A stretch of DNA of 64,000 nt from VXNE01 sp965203615. GTDB taxonomy: Bacteria; Pseudomonadota; Gammaproteobacteria; Pseudomonadales; Azotimanducaceae. Position numbers and translations under genes: made by a program. The notes under the pieces are model-generated. The model worked only from the letters and a program-made list of their open reading frames with translations, did not search any database and was not told the DNA's origin. The stretch is from assembly GCA_965203615.1 (NCBI GenBank), contig OZ241900.1:2232001-2296000 (forward strand), in the 5' to 3' direction. Shown here in pieces: positions 24,312-33,422 of the stretch. The stretch's first letter is position 1. The number at the start of each line of letters is the position of its first letter.

Positions 24312-26209
24312 GCGAATTCGGCACGATCCGCGAGCGTATCGAACGGGCTTCGGGCTACTTTCGCGCCCGCGAAGCTGTGGTGCTCACGACATTCAATCTC
24401 AACGGCCAGTTCCTGGAAGACCAGGCGCTGCCCTCGATTCTCGGAGTCGAAGCCGCGACCGCCGCCGCGCGGAACGCCGGTTTGCACGGACAGCTCGCGG
24501 AGACCGACTGCACCGTCTTCTACGATCCAACGGTGGCAGCAGGGGTCTCCGGTAAATTCCGTTACGTGGCTCGTCCGGTGCCCCTGCGCGGACACCTGTT
24601 CCACCCGAAGTTGGTGATCATCGCTGGATATTCCGAGGACGGCACCACCTGGGTCTACCTCGCCGTCTCGTCCGCGAATCTCACGTTGTCCGGTTGGGGA
24701 CGCAACGCCGAGTCCTTCGGGGAGACATGGATCCACACCAAGAAGCAAAGGCTGCGAGATCAACTTGATGCATTCCTGAACTGGCTGCAGCGCCATGCAC
24801 CCTTGGGTGAAGGGCCGAGCGACAGGGACGCCGTTGCAGTCGTTCGCAAGGCGCTGGCGAGAATGCCGGATCGCTACCGGTTCCGGGACGATGGAACGCA
24901 ACCCTGGTCCGGCACCCTATACGCGGACTTCTACTCGTCGGTGGTGAACACGGAGGGCCTAGCTTCGTTCCTTCTGAAGGGCCGTTCCCGTCCTGCAGAA
25001 CTGTGGGCGTACAGCCCGTATTGGGGAAGCGTGTCGGAACGGGTCGGCGACTTCGGCGCGAAGAGGACGGTCCTTGTGCCCGCCTTCCGGCGCGATCGCA
25101 CAGCACTGGGGCTTTCGAAAAGCGACCACGATGCCCTAAGCGGCATCGCCGAAGTCTGGCGCAACGAAGAAGAGAAAGCGGACGATCGCTTCTGGCACAT
25201 GAAGGCGTACTGGGTCCGTTTCGCCAATGACTCTGTCCGTACTGCGGTCGGGAGCTGCAACTTCACGGAGGCCGGGCTCGCTGGCGGGAACGGCAACGTC
25301 GAAGCCATGCTGATATTCAACGGCGACGAACCGACGTGGCCCCGGGAAAGCGATACCGCATGCGCCAAGGATCTTGCCGATCGTCCCGTGGACGAGGAGG
25401 ACGTGCCCACGCCGGTCCCCGTCGCCATCGTAGTCGCCTACGACTGGCGGTCGGGATGCTGGCGCTGGTTCCTAGACGCGGGCGACTCCCAGAGCGACTT
25501 TCACCTGTGGCTACCCGGTCTGGATTCGGTCGGCGTCGCCCGGGGGTCCGACAAGCGTCGGGGCGACCCGCCGCGTGACCGAGGAGCGACCTTCAAAGTC
25601 ACCTACACGGAGGCTTCAGAACGCAGGGAGTGGGAGGGTCAGGTCGTCGAACTTCACCTGGATCACAGTCAGCGCACCTACGGGAGGCCGCTTTCGGCAA
25701 GCGATATCCTGGCAAGCTGGCGAGCCCGAATGCCGAGCGCTGAGGTCGGACATCGGGGCGGCACGGCGGACGACGACGAAGACGGCGACGACGCGGAAGC
25801 CCACGTGCCAGCCGCCTTCGATGCGGTGAACCTCTACGACCTCTATCGCGCCATGAGGGCGTTGCGAACGCGGCTTGGGGAGACTGCATCGCATCCGGTG
25901 TCGCACTATGCGTTGCTCGTCCGCCGACCCGATAGTGTTATGTCGCTGGCTAGGCTCGCGAGCCGCGACGGCGAGGCTCCCGTGGTCCGCTACTTGGTTT
26001 TGCGCGAATTGGCCAGCATCGTCAGCGACTGCGACGGAGGGGTTTTGGACGACGTTCTACTTCGCGACCTAGACGAGATGGAACGCGGCGCGAGGAAGAC
26101 GACTCTTGTGTGCCTGGCTTCGGAGTTGGAAGACGACGCGACGAAGGCGCGGAAGATGCTCAAATGGTTCGAGACCAAGCTGGCGGAGATGGATCGTCCC
26201 GGGACATGA
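24308..26209 (+). CDS. PLD-superfamily nuclease-like protein with two HxK motifs
   Basis: 633 residues from the GTG at 24308, which overlaps the previous stop. Two phospholipase-D-type half sites are visible: His99-Pro-Lys101 followed by SSANLTLSGWGRNAE, and His297-Met-Lys299 followed by GSCNFTEAGLAGGNGNVEA. The HxK and the following S-x-N with a later Glu are the catalytic elements of PLD nucleases and phosphodiesterases, and both halves look intact, so one chain can form the active site. The C-terminal third (residues about 400-633) is an unassigned helical region. Its partner is the SNF2-type helicase next door. DISARM DrmC is a PLD protein that works with a helicase, but the other DISARM genes are missing here. 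Confidence 0.85.
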   Translation: MSEFGTIRERIERASGYFRAREAVVLTTFNLNGQFLEDQALPSILGVEAATAAARNAGLHGQLAETDCTVFYDPTVAAGVSGKFRYVARPVPLRGHLFHPKLVIIAGYSEDGTTWVYLAVSSANLTLSGWGRNAESFGETWIHTKKQRLRDQLDAFLNWLQRHAPLGEGPSDRDAVAVVRKALARMPDRYRFRDDGTQPWSGTLYADFYSSVVNTEGLASFLLKGRSRPAELWAYSPYWGSVSERVGDFGAKRTVLVPAFRRDRTALGLSKSDHDALSGIAEVWRNEEEKADDRFWHMKAYWVRFANDSVRTAVGSCNFTEAGLAGGNGNVEAMLIFNGDEPTWPRESDTACAKDLADRPVDEEDVPTPVPVAIVVAYDWRSGCWRWFLDAGDSQSDFHLWLPGLDSVGVARGSDKRRGDPPRDRGATFKVTYTEASERREWEGQVVELHLDHSQRTYGRPLSASDILASWRARMPSAEVGHRGGTADDDEDGDDAEAHVPAAFDAVNLYDLYRAMRALRTRLGETASHPVSHYALLVRRPDSVMSLARLASRDGEAPVVRYLVLRELASIVSDCDGGVLDDVLLRDLDEMERGARKTTLVCLASELEDDATKARKMLKWFETKLAEMDRPGT

Positions 26210-29200
26210 CGCCGTTCACCCAACCCATCACGCCAGACGACGTCGGGGCGGTGATCGACTTCACGGTACCCGGCAAGGACACCGAGTCGATGGCCAGGAT
26301 GCAGCGCGAAGGCGTCGCGGCGCTCTACAACATCCTGTGCAAGCGCCCTATCGCCTATCTCGCCGACGAGGTCGGCATGGGCAAGACCTACCAGGCGCTC
26401 GCGCTCGCCGCATTGACGTGGAACGAGAAGCCGGAGGCGCGCGTCTTGTTCATCAGTCCCCGACGGAATCTGCAGGAGAAATGGGTCGACGACTACCAGC
26501 GTTTTTTCGCCTCGAACTACCGTCGTGCCCAGAAGACGGGCGATGACAGGGTCACTTCTGTATTGTTCGGCGAACCCATTCACCGTCCCATGGCGTTCGA
26601 CAACTTGAGGAGTTGGACGCCGACGATCGGCATGCCGGAGCAGATCGCGCCGTTCCTGCGCCACACCAGTTTCACGCGCCCCGTATTCGTCAGGTCCGGC
26701 GAATTGACGGGGGACATGGATCGCCTATGGCGCCACTGGCGGGAACGATTCATGGGGTGGGCGCTGTTCGACTCGAAGCGACCGGGCGATCTGTCGCCGG
26801 ACAGCGCATCACGCAAGCTGAATCTTGCGTTCGCGCATGCGCTGAACAGGAAGATTGCTGTAGATGCTCGGGGCGATGAAGCGTACTTCGACCTCGTCAT
26901 CGTGGACGAAGCGCAATGCCTCCGCAATCCGGACAATCAGACGAACAGCGTTTTGAACGAGGCATTCAAGGGCCAGGTCGCCAAGTGGCTGTTCATGAGC
27001 GCTACGCCAGCGCACGGTGGACCGGCGGACATCCCGACCATCGTGAACCGTTACCCGGACTGCGGGGAGATCATGAACCCGACGCTTGCCGACGACCTCC
27101 CTAGACTACAGAAGGCACTGGTGGATTTCATGGTTCGCCGCCAGCGGCGTTACGTCGCGAAGGGTCGCGAGGACATGGTCGGCAAGGACGAGTACAGGGA
27201 TCATGACAAGAACCGCTGGGCGGTGGAAGACAAGGACATGGCCACCCTGAGCACCTTGGCCATGGGCTTGGTTCAGAAGGGGTTGGTCGATGTCCTTGCA
27301 GGCCGCAACAACCGGTACCGAATTGGCTTCCTGTCGTCGTTTGAAAGCCTGCAAAGCTCGATTCGATCGGTGGAAGCGGCGGCAGCCGGCGAGGAGACCG
27401 ACTCAGACGGCGAGCTGCCAGTAGACTTCCACCGCGATCCAACGGAGGCCCCCCCTAAGCCCGAGGAGCGGGATGCGCCGGATGCGGGCTTCATCGACGA
27501 ATTGGGGGCGGACTTCAGCAAGCAGTTCGACATGCCCCTGCCGCACGCCAAGGTTGACTCGATCGTTGATCGCATCGCGCCGCTCGCGTTCGGCTCCGAC
27601 GACGAGGTAGGCGGCCACAAGTTCCTCGTTTTCACCCGCCGCGTGAGCACCGTACGCGCGTTGCGCGACCGACTGGTCGCGCGACATCGGGATGCTGTAG
27701 AGGCGCGGATGCGCCGATATTGGAACGTCGAGAAACTCGATTGGTCCGGAAGTGGCACTCCAACCGAAGACGAAGACCATGAGGATGGCGCCGAGGATCC
27801 AGAGTCGCCTTATGCCGAGCCCGTGGACGAGGACCCGCTCCTGCTGGCCACCTCAAGGGGCGGCTGGCTTTACCGGTATCGGCAGACCTTTCGCGCCAGC
27901 GGCCGCAACGCGCTTTTCCTCGAAGACGGCTGGCTCGAACGTCTGTGCCGGGCCGGTGGGGAAGATCCCGTGGCAGCCGCCGACAAGATGCCCGACGAGA
28001 TCTGGGCGGAGAGCTGGACTCACGCGTCCCGCGGCGAGGGCCAGCACCGGGCAGCTAGGTTGCGGTATCTTGCCGCGCAAGGAATCGAACGCTACCCGGA
28101 GGTCTTTGGACTGAGCCCGGAGGGTGCCGAGCCGTGGCGAGTCGCCTACAAGGTCTGTCTTCATAATCATCTGGCGAAGGCGCAACCCGCTTCGGATCCT
28201 CACTACGATCACGCTCTCTTCAACTGGCCGACGTTGTGGACACAGTGGGATGCCGCTTTCGCTGCCAACCCCCTCGCGCTTCCTGCGGATGACCCGGGCC
28301 GCATCGGCGGCGTATCCGGTCGCGACGAGCTTTGCCGCCGACAGGTGGCCCGCACTATCCTCGGGCAGACGTTCCGGCTTACAGACACACTGCTCGACCT
28401 CTACTTCGCGGATACAGTTGGCGCAAGATCGAGCCAGAAGCTCGCGGATGCGTTTCTGACTTTTTTGGCGTCGGACGATCCGAGTGCGGCGCAGGTCCGA
28501 AACGACTGTGAACTTTGGCTTTCGCATCTGCGCCTCGTCGTGGACGGTTGCCTCGACGGGGCCGGCCGCCCTTGGCGCGAGTTGGTGCATGAACGGGAAG
28601 AAAGTTGGCCGCAACTCTACCAAACGATGCCCGCCGTTGGCGTCACCGGGGGATCCGGGGGGAGCCGTACCGCGATCCGCCAGTTTAGAACTCCGTCCCT
28701 TCCTCGGGTCATCGTCTGCACGGACACCCTGAAGGAAGGGGTCGACCTTCACCTCTTTTGCGACAACGTCTTGCACTACGGCGTGGCATGGACATCGGGA
28801 GACATGGAACAGCGGGTCGGGCGCGTGGATCGCTACTTCTCGCAGATCGAACGCCGACTGGCCGGAGTTGGTTCGCCCCCGGACGTGAGGCTGCACGTCG
28901 GCTACCCCCACGTCGTCGCATCCTTGGAACGCCGCCAGGTCGAACGTGTGATCGGACGGCAGCGAGAGGCGGAATTGCTGATGGACTCGCCGCTCTACGG
29001 AACGGGAGACGACGAAAGAGAGATCGGGACGGATGCCGGCCACCGATGGCCAAAACGCGACGCGAACAGGGAACCCTTCGGCGACTTGAGCTTCCCGGCT
29101 GTGCGACGGAACGTCTCGACCGTGTCCGCTGATGTAGCCCATGTCACCGACCACTACTTCGAGTGGTACGAGATGCTTCGCGAGAAGCTCGGTGAGCGGC

Positions 29201-29955
29201 GTTGGAGGATCGAGGCGGACGGGAGCATGGTGGGCGACAACGCTCAACCCGTTCGCCATGCGACGCTCGTGCTAGAGGGCAAGCGCCGGCAACACGAGAT
29301 CGAGTGGGGTTTCGACGCTGCGCTGCGGCGATATGTCATGACGCTGGCGAGTCCGCCATGGCCGACCGACGGCATGTTCAGCGGCGGTGAACGCCGTCAC
29401 ACCGTCGGCCGCGATCGGCAAGGTCAGACCTTTGTGCGCCTGCTCGTGCCAACACCCGACGAGGGCGTGGACGAAACAGTGATTGCGATCCTGATCGACA
29501 CGCTGTCGGGAAGGGTGCCGAAAGCGAAGATCGACGCCGCGGCGTTCTGGGGGAAGGCGTTCGCGTCCCTGTCGTCAGACGGCGTTGACTGGGGGTCAGA
29601 TCACAAGGCATCGTTGACGGTGCGGCGCGGCAAGCGTGCCCATCGCCTAGCGGTCTACGCCTACGAGGGAAGTGTGCGCGCTGTGGGTGTGGTTTCGGCG
29701 ACACTCGACGGGCTCGGCTATCGCGGTGTGTGGGATAGAGCACCGTCCCACCAAGACGTTCGCGAGTGGATCCTGGACGTCAACAACGAACTCCCGCTGG
29801 GCTACCTAGACCTGCACGAGCGCGACGGGCTGGTGTTCGGACTCCACGTCCTGCACGGCAACCTTTCGGCCGACGCCCGCAGACGACTGCTAGAAGAGGT
29901 CGGTTGGCGAGCGGATGCTTGGGAAGCGTCTCTGACCGGCGGGGACCGACAGTGA
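26206..29955 (+). CDS. SNF2-like superfamily-2 helicase/translocase with large insertion
   Basis: 1249 residues, ATG at 26206 overlapping the PLD stop. Motif I is ADEVGMGKT (53-61, Lys60), motif II DEAQ (234-237), motif III SATPAHG (from 265). The second RecA lobe has CTDTLKEGVDLHLF (from about 838) and motif VI QRVGRVDR (869-876). About 560 residues separate the two lobes, far more than in a typical SNF2 protein, and contain an acidic linker (residues about 395-430 and 515-545). The C-terminal 370 residues are unassigned. ATP-driven DNA tracking or unwinding, coupled to the PLD nuclease, is the expected activity. No methyltransferase gene is present, so self/non-self discrimination cannot be read from the sequence. 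Confidence 0.88.
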   Translation: MTPFTQPITPDDVGAVIDFTVPGKDTESMARMQREGVAALYNILCKRPIAYLADEVGMGKTYQALALAALTWNEKPEARVLFISPRRNLQEKWVDDYQRFFASNYRRAQKTGDDRVTSVLFGEPIHRPMAFDNLRSWTPTIGMPEQIAPFLRHTSFTRPVFVRSGELTGDMDRLWRHWRERFMGWALFDSKRPGDLSPDSASRKLNLAFAHALNRKIAVDARGDEAYFDLVIVDEAQCLRNPDNQTNSVLNEAFKGQVAKWLFMSATPAHGGPADIPTIVNRYPDCGEIMNPTLADDLPRLQKALVDFMVRRQRRYVAKGREDMVGKDEYRDHDKNRWAVEDKDMATLSTLAMGLVQKGLVDVLAGRNNRYRIGFLSSFESLQSSIRSVEAAAAGEETDSDGELPVDFHRDPTEAPPKPEERDAPDAGFIDELGADFSKQFDMPLPHAKVDSIVDRIAPLAFGSDDEVGGHKFLVFTRRVSTVRALRDRLVARHRDAVEARMRRYWNVEKLDWSGSGTPTEDEDHEDGAEDPESPYAEPVDEDPLLLATSRGGWLYRYRQTFRASGRNALFLEDGWLERLCRAGGEDPVAAADKMPDEIWAESWTHASRGEGQHRAARLRYLAAQGIERYPEVFGLSPEGAEPWRVAYKVCLHNHLAKAQPASDPHYDHALFNWPTLWTQWDAAFAANPLALPADDPGRIGGVSGRDELCRRQVARTILGQTFRLTDTLLDLYFADTVGARSSQKLADAFLTFLASDDPSAAQVRNDCELWLSHLRLVVDGCLDGAGRPWRELVHEREESWPQLYQTMPAVGVTGGSGGSRTAIRQFRTPSLPRVIVCTDTLKEGVDLHLFCDNVLHYGVAWTSGDMEQRVGRVDRYFSQIERRLAGVGSPPDVRLHVGYPHVVASLERRQVERVIGRQREAELLMDSPLYGTGDDEREIGTDAGHRWPKRDANREPFGDLSFPAVRRNVSTVSADVAHVTDHYFEWYEMLREKLGERRWRIEADGSMVGDNAQPVRHATLVLEGKRRQHEIEWGFDAALRRYVMTLASPPWPTDGMFSGGERRHTVGRDRQGQTFVRLLVPTPDEGVDETVIAILIDTLSGRVPKAKIDAAAFWGKAFASLSSDGVDWGSDHKASLTVRRGKRAHRLAVYAYEGSVRAVGVVSATLDGLGYRGVWDRAPSHQDVREWILDVNNELPLGYLDLHERDGLVFGLHVLHGNLSADARRRLLEEVGWRADAWEASLTGGDRQ

Positions 29956-29966
29956 TGCATTCAGCG

Positions 29967-29991
29967 CCGCGACGGGCACTTGCCGTTGCGG
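29967..29991. terminator. Hairpin between convergent helicase and nitroreductase genes
   Basis: CCGCGACGG (29967-29975) pairs with CCGTTGCGG (29983-29991), a nine-base stem with one G-T wobble and a seven-base loop, 11 bases after the helicase stop. No run of T follows directly, so the evidence is the hairpin and its placement. Confidence 0.45.
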
Positions 29992-30088
29992 AGCCAATTT
30001 GGTTGCGAGCCGAGTCTTCTGTGTGCGCCGTGCGCGGAATGCGATAGGTCGGCCAAGTTACGCGACCGGCGTTCCCGCACGCATCCCC

Positions 30089-30781
30089 TCATACGAACGT
30101 CGCCAGTTCCTTCAACCCATAGCGTTCGAGCACGGGAACCTGGGCATTCGGCGCGGGATAGCCGGCAACGACCAGAACGTAGGGACGTTCGTCCCGTGGA
30201 CGGTCCAGCAACCAGTTCAGAAATCGCATGGGGCTCGGCGTATGCGTCAGCGTCGCGAGGCCCGCATTGTGCAGCGCGGCGATCAGTAGGCCCGTGGCAA
30301 TGCCGACAGATTCGGACGTGTAGTAGTTCTTGAGGCGCTTCCTGCTGCCCCCGTTCCGGACGAAGCTGAAACGGCGCAGGAAGACGGCGATCAGGACCGG
30401 GGCTGTCGTGAGAAACGGCTTGTTGGCATCGGTCCCCAGCGGGGCGAGCGCTTGGAGCCACTCCTTCGGCGCGCGGCGGCCGTAGAACGCCCGCTCCTCG
30501 CGTTCGGCGGCTTCGCGTATCGCCGCTTTCTTCGCAGGGTTGGTCACCACCACGAAGTGCCAGGGCTGGCGGTGGGCACCACTCGGCGCGCTTCCCGCTG
30601 TCAGAAGCGCATTCTCAATGATCTCCCGCGGAATCTCGCGGCCGGAAAAGTCCCGGACCGTACGCCGGCGGCGCATGAGATCGTAGAACTTCGCCGTCCT
30701 GGCCCGCATCTCGACTACCGGGCGCTCCTCGAACACAAGTGGCGCAAACCCTCCCACAGCACGGCTCCAACTCAAAGTCAC
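30089..30781 (-). CDS. Nitroreductase-family flavoprotein
   Basis: Nitroreductase fold with FMN contacts: MRRRRTVRDFSGREIP, the SGAHRQPWHFVVV strand and the ESVGIATGLLIAALHNAGLATLTHTPSP region, typical of the subgroup that includes iodotyrosine-deiodinase-like and BluB-like proteins. About 230 residues. The start is uncertain: the GTG at 30781 gives a length near that of relatives, while a TTG- or ATG-like start further up (to 30826) and an ATG at 30709 are alternatives; the last would cut into the conserved domain boundary. It converges on the helicase gene. Use is likely NAD(P)H-dependent reduction of an aromatic substrate. Confidence 0.85.
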   Translation of the reverse strand: MTLSWSRAVGGFAPLVFEERPVVEMRARTAKFYDLMRRRRTVRDFSGREIPREIIENALLTAGSAPSGAHRQPWHFVVVTNPAKKAAIREAAEREERAFYGRRAPKEWLQALAPLGTDANKPFLTTAPVLIAVFLRRFSFVRNGGSRKRLKNYYTSESVGIATGLLIAALHNAGLATLTHTPSPMRFLNWLLDRPRDERPYVLVVAGYPAPNAQVPVLERYGLKELATFV

Positions 30782-30972
30782 AGCGTGGGATTGTAGTGCC
30801 TGGGAGGCGGGGCGGGGGCGAAACACGGCGCCGCGTGGACAGGATTAGTTGGAAGGCGGAAGGCCGTTCGGCGGTCGCGTTGAACCGGTTTATCAGTCAC
30901 GCGAAGACGGACAGCGAGGTGCACGACGGCCACTTGATCAGGGTGGTCCTTCGGGAACGTAGGCCGCGTACC

Positions 30973-31410
30973 CTAGAGCGAGACGGCGGCGGCGAAAGCG
31001 CGCGCGAGTGTGCCAAGGAAGGCCCCAACGCCGAGCACGAGGAAGGCGAACGGAGCGCATTTGAGGACGGCCTGGAGCGGCTTGCTCTCGAGGGATTCCC
31101 ATTTGTTGCGTTCCTTCGTGAGGAATTCGAAAGGGACGAGCCCGTCCTCTTCCATGCATATCAAAAGTCTGTTCTTGGCCTCAAGTTTGGCAGTCAAGGA
31201 TTGAAGGGTCGCGAGCCAGCCTAGGGCGACCACGACGAGGAAAGCCCAAAGTACGGCAGCAACAGTCGGGTAAGGGTCGAGCGTTCCGACTGCCGCGGTG
31301 GCCACGATGATACAAAGGCCGCCGTGCGCGCGGGTCGTGGCGTCGCGTCGTTCATCGAGCTTGTCGGCGGACTGGGCATTGAGCTGATAAATGGCAAGTT
31401 GGTCACTCAT
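30973..31410 (-). CDS. Small membrane protein of the TIR cassette
   Basis: 145 residues. The N-terminal helix YQLNAQSADKLDERRDATTRAH is followed by two hydrophobic segments (about 30-45 and 48-70), a cytoplasmic loop, and a third near the C-terminus (about 118-142). The N-terminal pattern resembles small membrane proteins described as RipA-type octameric, or as two-TM effectors of the SLATT type, which often sit beside TIR genes. Its start overlaps the stop of the TIR gene by four bases (ATGA), so they are translated together. A pore-forming effector that acts when TIR signalling is triggered is the plausible role, by analogy. Confidence 0.75.
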   Translation of the reverse strand: MSDQLAIYQLNAQSADKLDERRDATTRAHGGLCIIVATAAVGTLDPYPTVAAVLWAFLVVVALGWLATLQSLTAKLEAKNRLLICMEEDGLVPFEFLTKERNKWESLESKPLQAVLKCAPFAFLVLGVGAFLGTLARAFAAAVSL

Positions 31411-31901
31411 GGCGTGGCTCGTTTAACGTGGGTTGCTATCCACGCGTCGAGTTCCGGGCGCGTACGCAGCGGGGCGAGTGCTTCCACGACGGTGGGCATA
31501 CCGTGGACGATGTCGAACAGCAGCTTGGCGCGTGGCACACGGTGTGCGTGTGCGCCGCCGATCTCGTAACCGACCCACATGGAGATGGCGATCTGCGGAC
31601 GAACGCTGACCAGGAACCCGTGGCTGGTGCGGATGTGCGTCATGATGTAGTCGGGCAGTGTCGGCGAGTTGGGATTGACCGAGGGGTCCCACTCGGCCAA
31701 ATACGTGACAACGCCGTGCCGACGGGTGATGTACTGGGCGGTGCCCTCCGCGTGGCTGTCGTCGGTCTTGTGGGAGATGAAGACTTTTCTCCTCCCGCGC
31801 ACATGTCGTTGGACACTCTCGGACATGAAGGAGGCGGTCTCGCGAGTCGTACCGGTCTGGTCGGGATAGAAGGCCTTATTGAAACGTACTCTTCCGTCCA
31901 T
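31407..31901 (-). CDS. TIR-like domain protein
   Basis: 164 residues, start ATG at 31901 with AAGGAGATGATC upstream. After about 35 residues comes RRKVFISHKTDD, the first strand of a TIR domain, then a loop with YLAEWDPSVNPN and a catalytic-helix-like SMWVGYEIGGAHA, whose Glu is a candidate for the NAD-cleaving residue. Such bacterial TIR proteins either hydrolyse NAD or make a cyclic or isomeric ADP-ribose signal. It is followed directly by the membrane-protein gene and preceded by a second TIR-like gene. Confidence 0.8.
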   Translation of the reverse strand: MDGRVRFNKAFYPDQTGTTRETASFMSESVQRHVRGRRKVFISHKTDDSHAEGTAQYITRRHGVVTYLAEWDPSVNPNSPTLPDYIMTHIRTSHGFLVSVRPQIAISMWVGYEIGGAHAHRVPRAKLLFDIVHGMPTVVEALAPLRTRPELDAWIATHVKRATP

Positions 31902-32040
31902 GGATCATCTCCTTGAGTTCGGTGAGCGAATTCGAAGTCTCGACGTTGGGTAGGGCCGTGGCGAGAGCGGGAGACAGCCACCGGCCAAAGGGTGAGCTAT
32001 CTGGTTTCCTGAGGCTATGTCGCGGATGCCGTGTGCATGC

Positions 32041-32649
32041 CTATGGACTGTTGTGCCGTCTCAATCTGCGGCTTAGGTCATATTTGCACTGCTCGCGATC
32101 GGCGAAGGTGGCTTCGATGAGAAACGCGAGGCGGTCGGGGTCGATAGCCTTTGCCCACGGCACGACAGAGACTCGGGCGTCGCGGGCAAGCAGGTTGTCT
32201 ACTATGCGATCCGGCAAATATGGATATCGCCGCTCGTACTCGGTTCTTGTGTCGACGCTCACCCAATCGGAGACTTCGGGATAGACGCGCGCTTTCTCCG
32301 GGTCGCCGTGGCTGGCGGTACCTAGCGTGCAGCCAGTCGAAGGCAGGTTGATCACGAGGATGCCCGACTTGGTGTTGACAGTGCCATCGAACATGCTTGA
32401 GTAGACCTCCCAGTCGACGTGCTTTCGCCCCTTAGTCTCCGTCCCGACGAGCAGGATTGTTACGGTGGAATCTCGGAGGTACTGGTCGCGAATGATGCGG
32501 CGAATGGCCTCGTCGTCGAGATCGTCGGAGATGTCGCCTGCGTGGACCGACTTGTCGACGAAGATCGAGTGTCGTTCATTCAGGGCGAGAAGCCGCTCTT
32601 TAGCAGATTGGTCGTTCTTGTGGTGGTAAGTTATGAACACTTTGTGCAT
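32041..32649 (-). CDS. ThsB-type TIR-like protein (DUF1863)
   Basis: 202 residues from the ATG at 32649; a TTG 24 bp upstream would add eight residues. The opening HKVFITYHHKNDQ is typical of the DUF1863/ThsB TIR-like family, followed by a long insert with VDKSVHAGDISDDLDDE and a conserved strand STVTILLVGTETKGRKHVDWEV. Thoeris ThsB proteins sense infection and make a signal nucleotide for an effector. No ThsA gene (SIR2 or Macro-TM) is present in the window; the small membrane protein downstream is the only candidate effector. Divergent base composition from the core genes is visible. Confidence 0.82.
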   Translation of the reverse strand: MHKVFITYHHKNDQSAKERLLALNERHSIFVDKSVHAGDISDDLDDEAIRRIIRDQYLRDSTVTILLVGTETKGRKHVDWEVYSSMFDGTVNTKSGILVINLPSTGCTLGTASHGDPEKARVYPEVSDWVSVDTRTEYERRYPYLPDRIVDNLLARDARVSVVPWAKAIDPDRLAFLIEATFADREQCKYDLSRRLRRHNSP

Positions 32650-32765
32650 GAGGAGCGTCTGCTTGGTTGGCAACCGGACTCAAAGATGGGGAGGGAGGGA
32701 GTCGTGCGATGCCGGACCTCGACGCGCCCGCGACATCCCTGGTGTCGAAGTTGTAATCGTGCCTT

Positions 32766-33422
32766 TCATGACCCAATCTGATCTCCGACGGCATCAGCAG
32801 ACGCGCTCAACCCATCCTGAAGATTGCAAACTCCGTGATACCGCAATGCGTCGTTAATGGCGCGGTTCACGGGATAGGCGGCTAAATCCTTGTCGGCGTT
32901 CTTAATGGCGGACTTAAATATGTCGGTCCTAGCTAACTCGATCCCTAGTAGTGCAATTTCAATCTTATCGGCGTCCAAGTAGCTGTCTATTTCGCTGGCC
33001 GTTATGCTCGTGAAAGAACCTGTTGCAGCGACGATTCGCGACTTGGTTTCGTCGGAAACAACAGGAGAAGCGGCAGAGAGAAGCTCCGAAACGATACCAA
33101 CCCAAAGTGCTTTTTTTGGCTGGTTCGCCAGTGCAGCACGAAAGTCTGCACAAAGGGAAGTGGCAATACCGAACAGTGCATGCTGAAAGTTGTTGCGCTC
33201 TTCCTTCGTGTCGATAGAAGAAGGCCAATCGAGACATCCAACGGTCTGTTTCTTTTCGATCCAGCACAGCTGAAGCTCTGGCTGTTCGTCAGTGGTTACA
33301 AACTTCCACTGGAAGGGGAACTCTTCGGCGGCAACGGGACCGGTGGGCTTCGGGATCGTATTGCAAGCAGCGAGGGTGCCAGCCAAGACGGCGATCACAA
33401 CAGTGGATAGGGACTTTTTCAT
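32766..33422 (-). CDS. Lipoprotein of unknown function, first gene of the TIR cassette
   Basis: 218 residues from an ATG at 33422 behind GAGGAAGAG. It has a lipoprotein signal (VVIAVLAGTLAAC, Cys about 20), so it should be exported and lipid-anchored. The body holds a few hydrophobic helices and three cysteines (QLCWIEKKQTVGCLDW, SLCADF) but no known domain. The region is distinctly AT-richer than its surroundings, which points to recent acquisition. An extracytoplasmic lipoprotein in a TIR cassette is unusual, so membership in the cassette rests on position and shared direction only. Confidence 0.75.
   Translation of the reverse strand: MKKSLSTVVIAVLAGTLAACNTIPKPTGPVAAEEFPFQWKFVTTDEQPELQLCWIEKKQTVGCLDWPSSIDTKEERNNFQHALFGIATSLCADFRAALANQPKKALWVGIVSELLSAASPVVSDETKSRIVAATGSFTSITASEIDSYLDADKIEIALLGIELARTDIFKSAIKNADKDLAAYPVNRAINDALRYHGVCNLQDGLSASADAVGDQIGS

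Noticed and set aside
23112..29955. DISARM defence system
   Set aside because: Only PLD-like and helicase genes are comparable; DrmA, DrmB and a methyltransferase are absent, and the helicase layout differs.
30973..33422. Complete canonical Thoeris system
   Set aside because: No ThsA-type SIR2 or Macro-domain effector gene was found; only ThsB-like and TIR genes with a small membrane protein.
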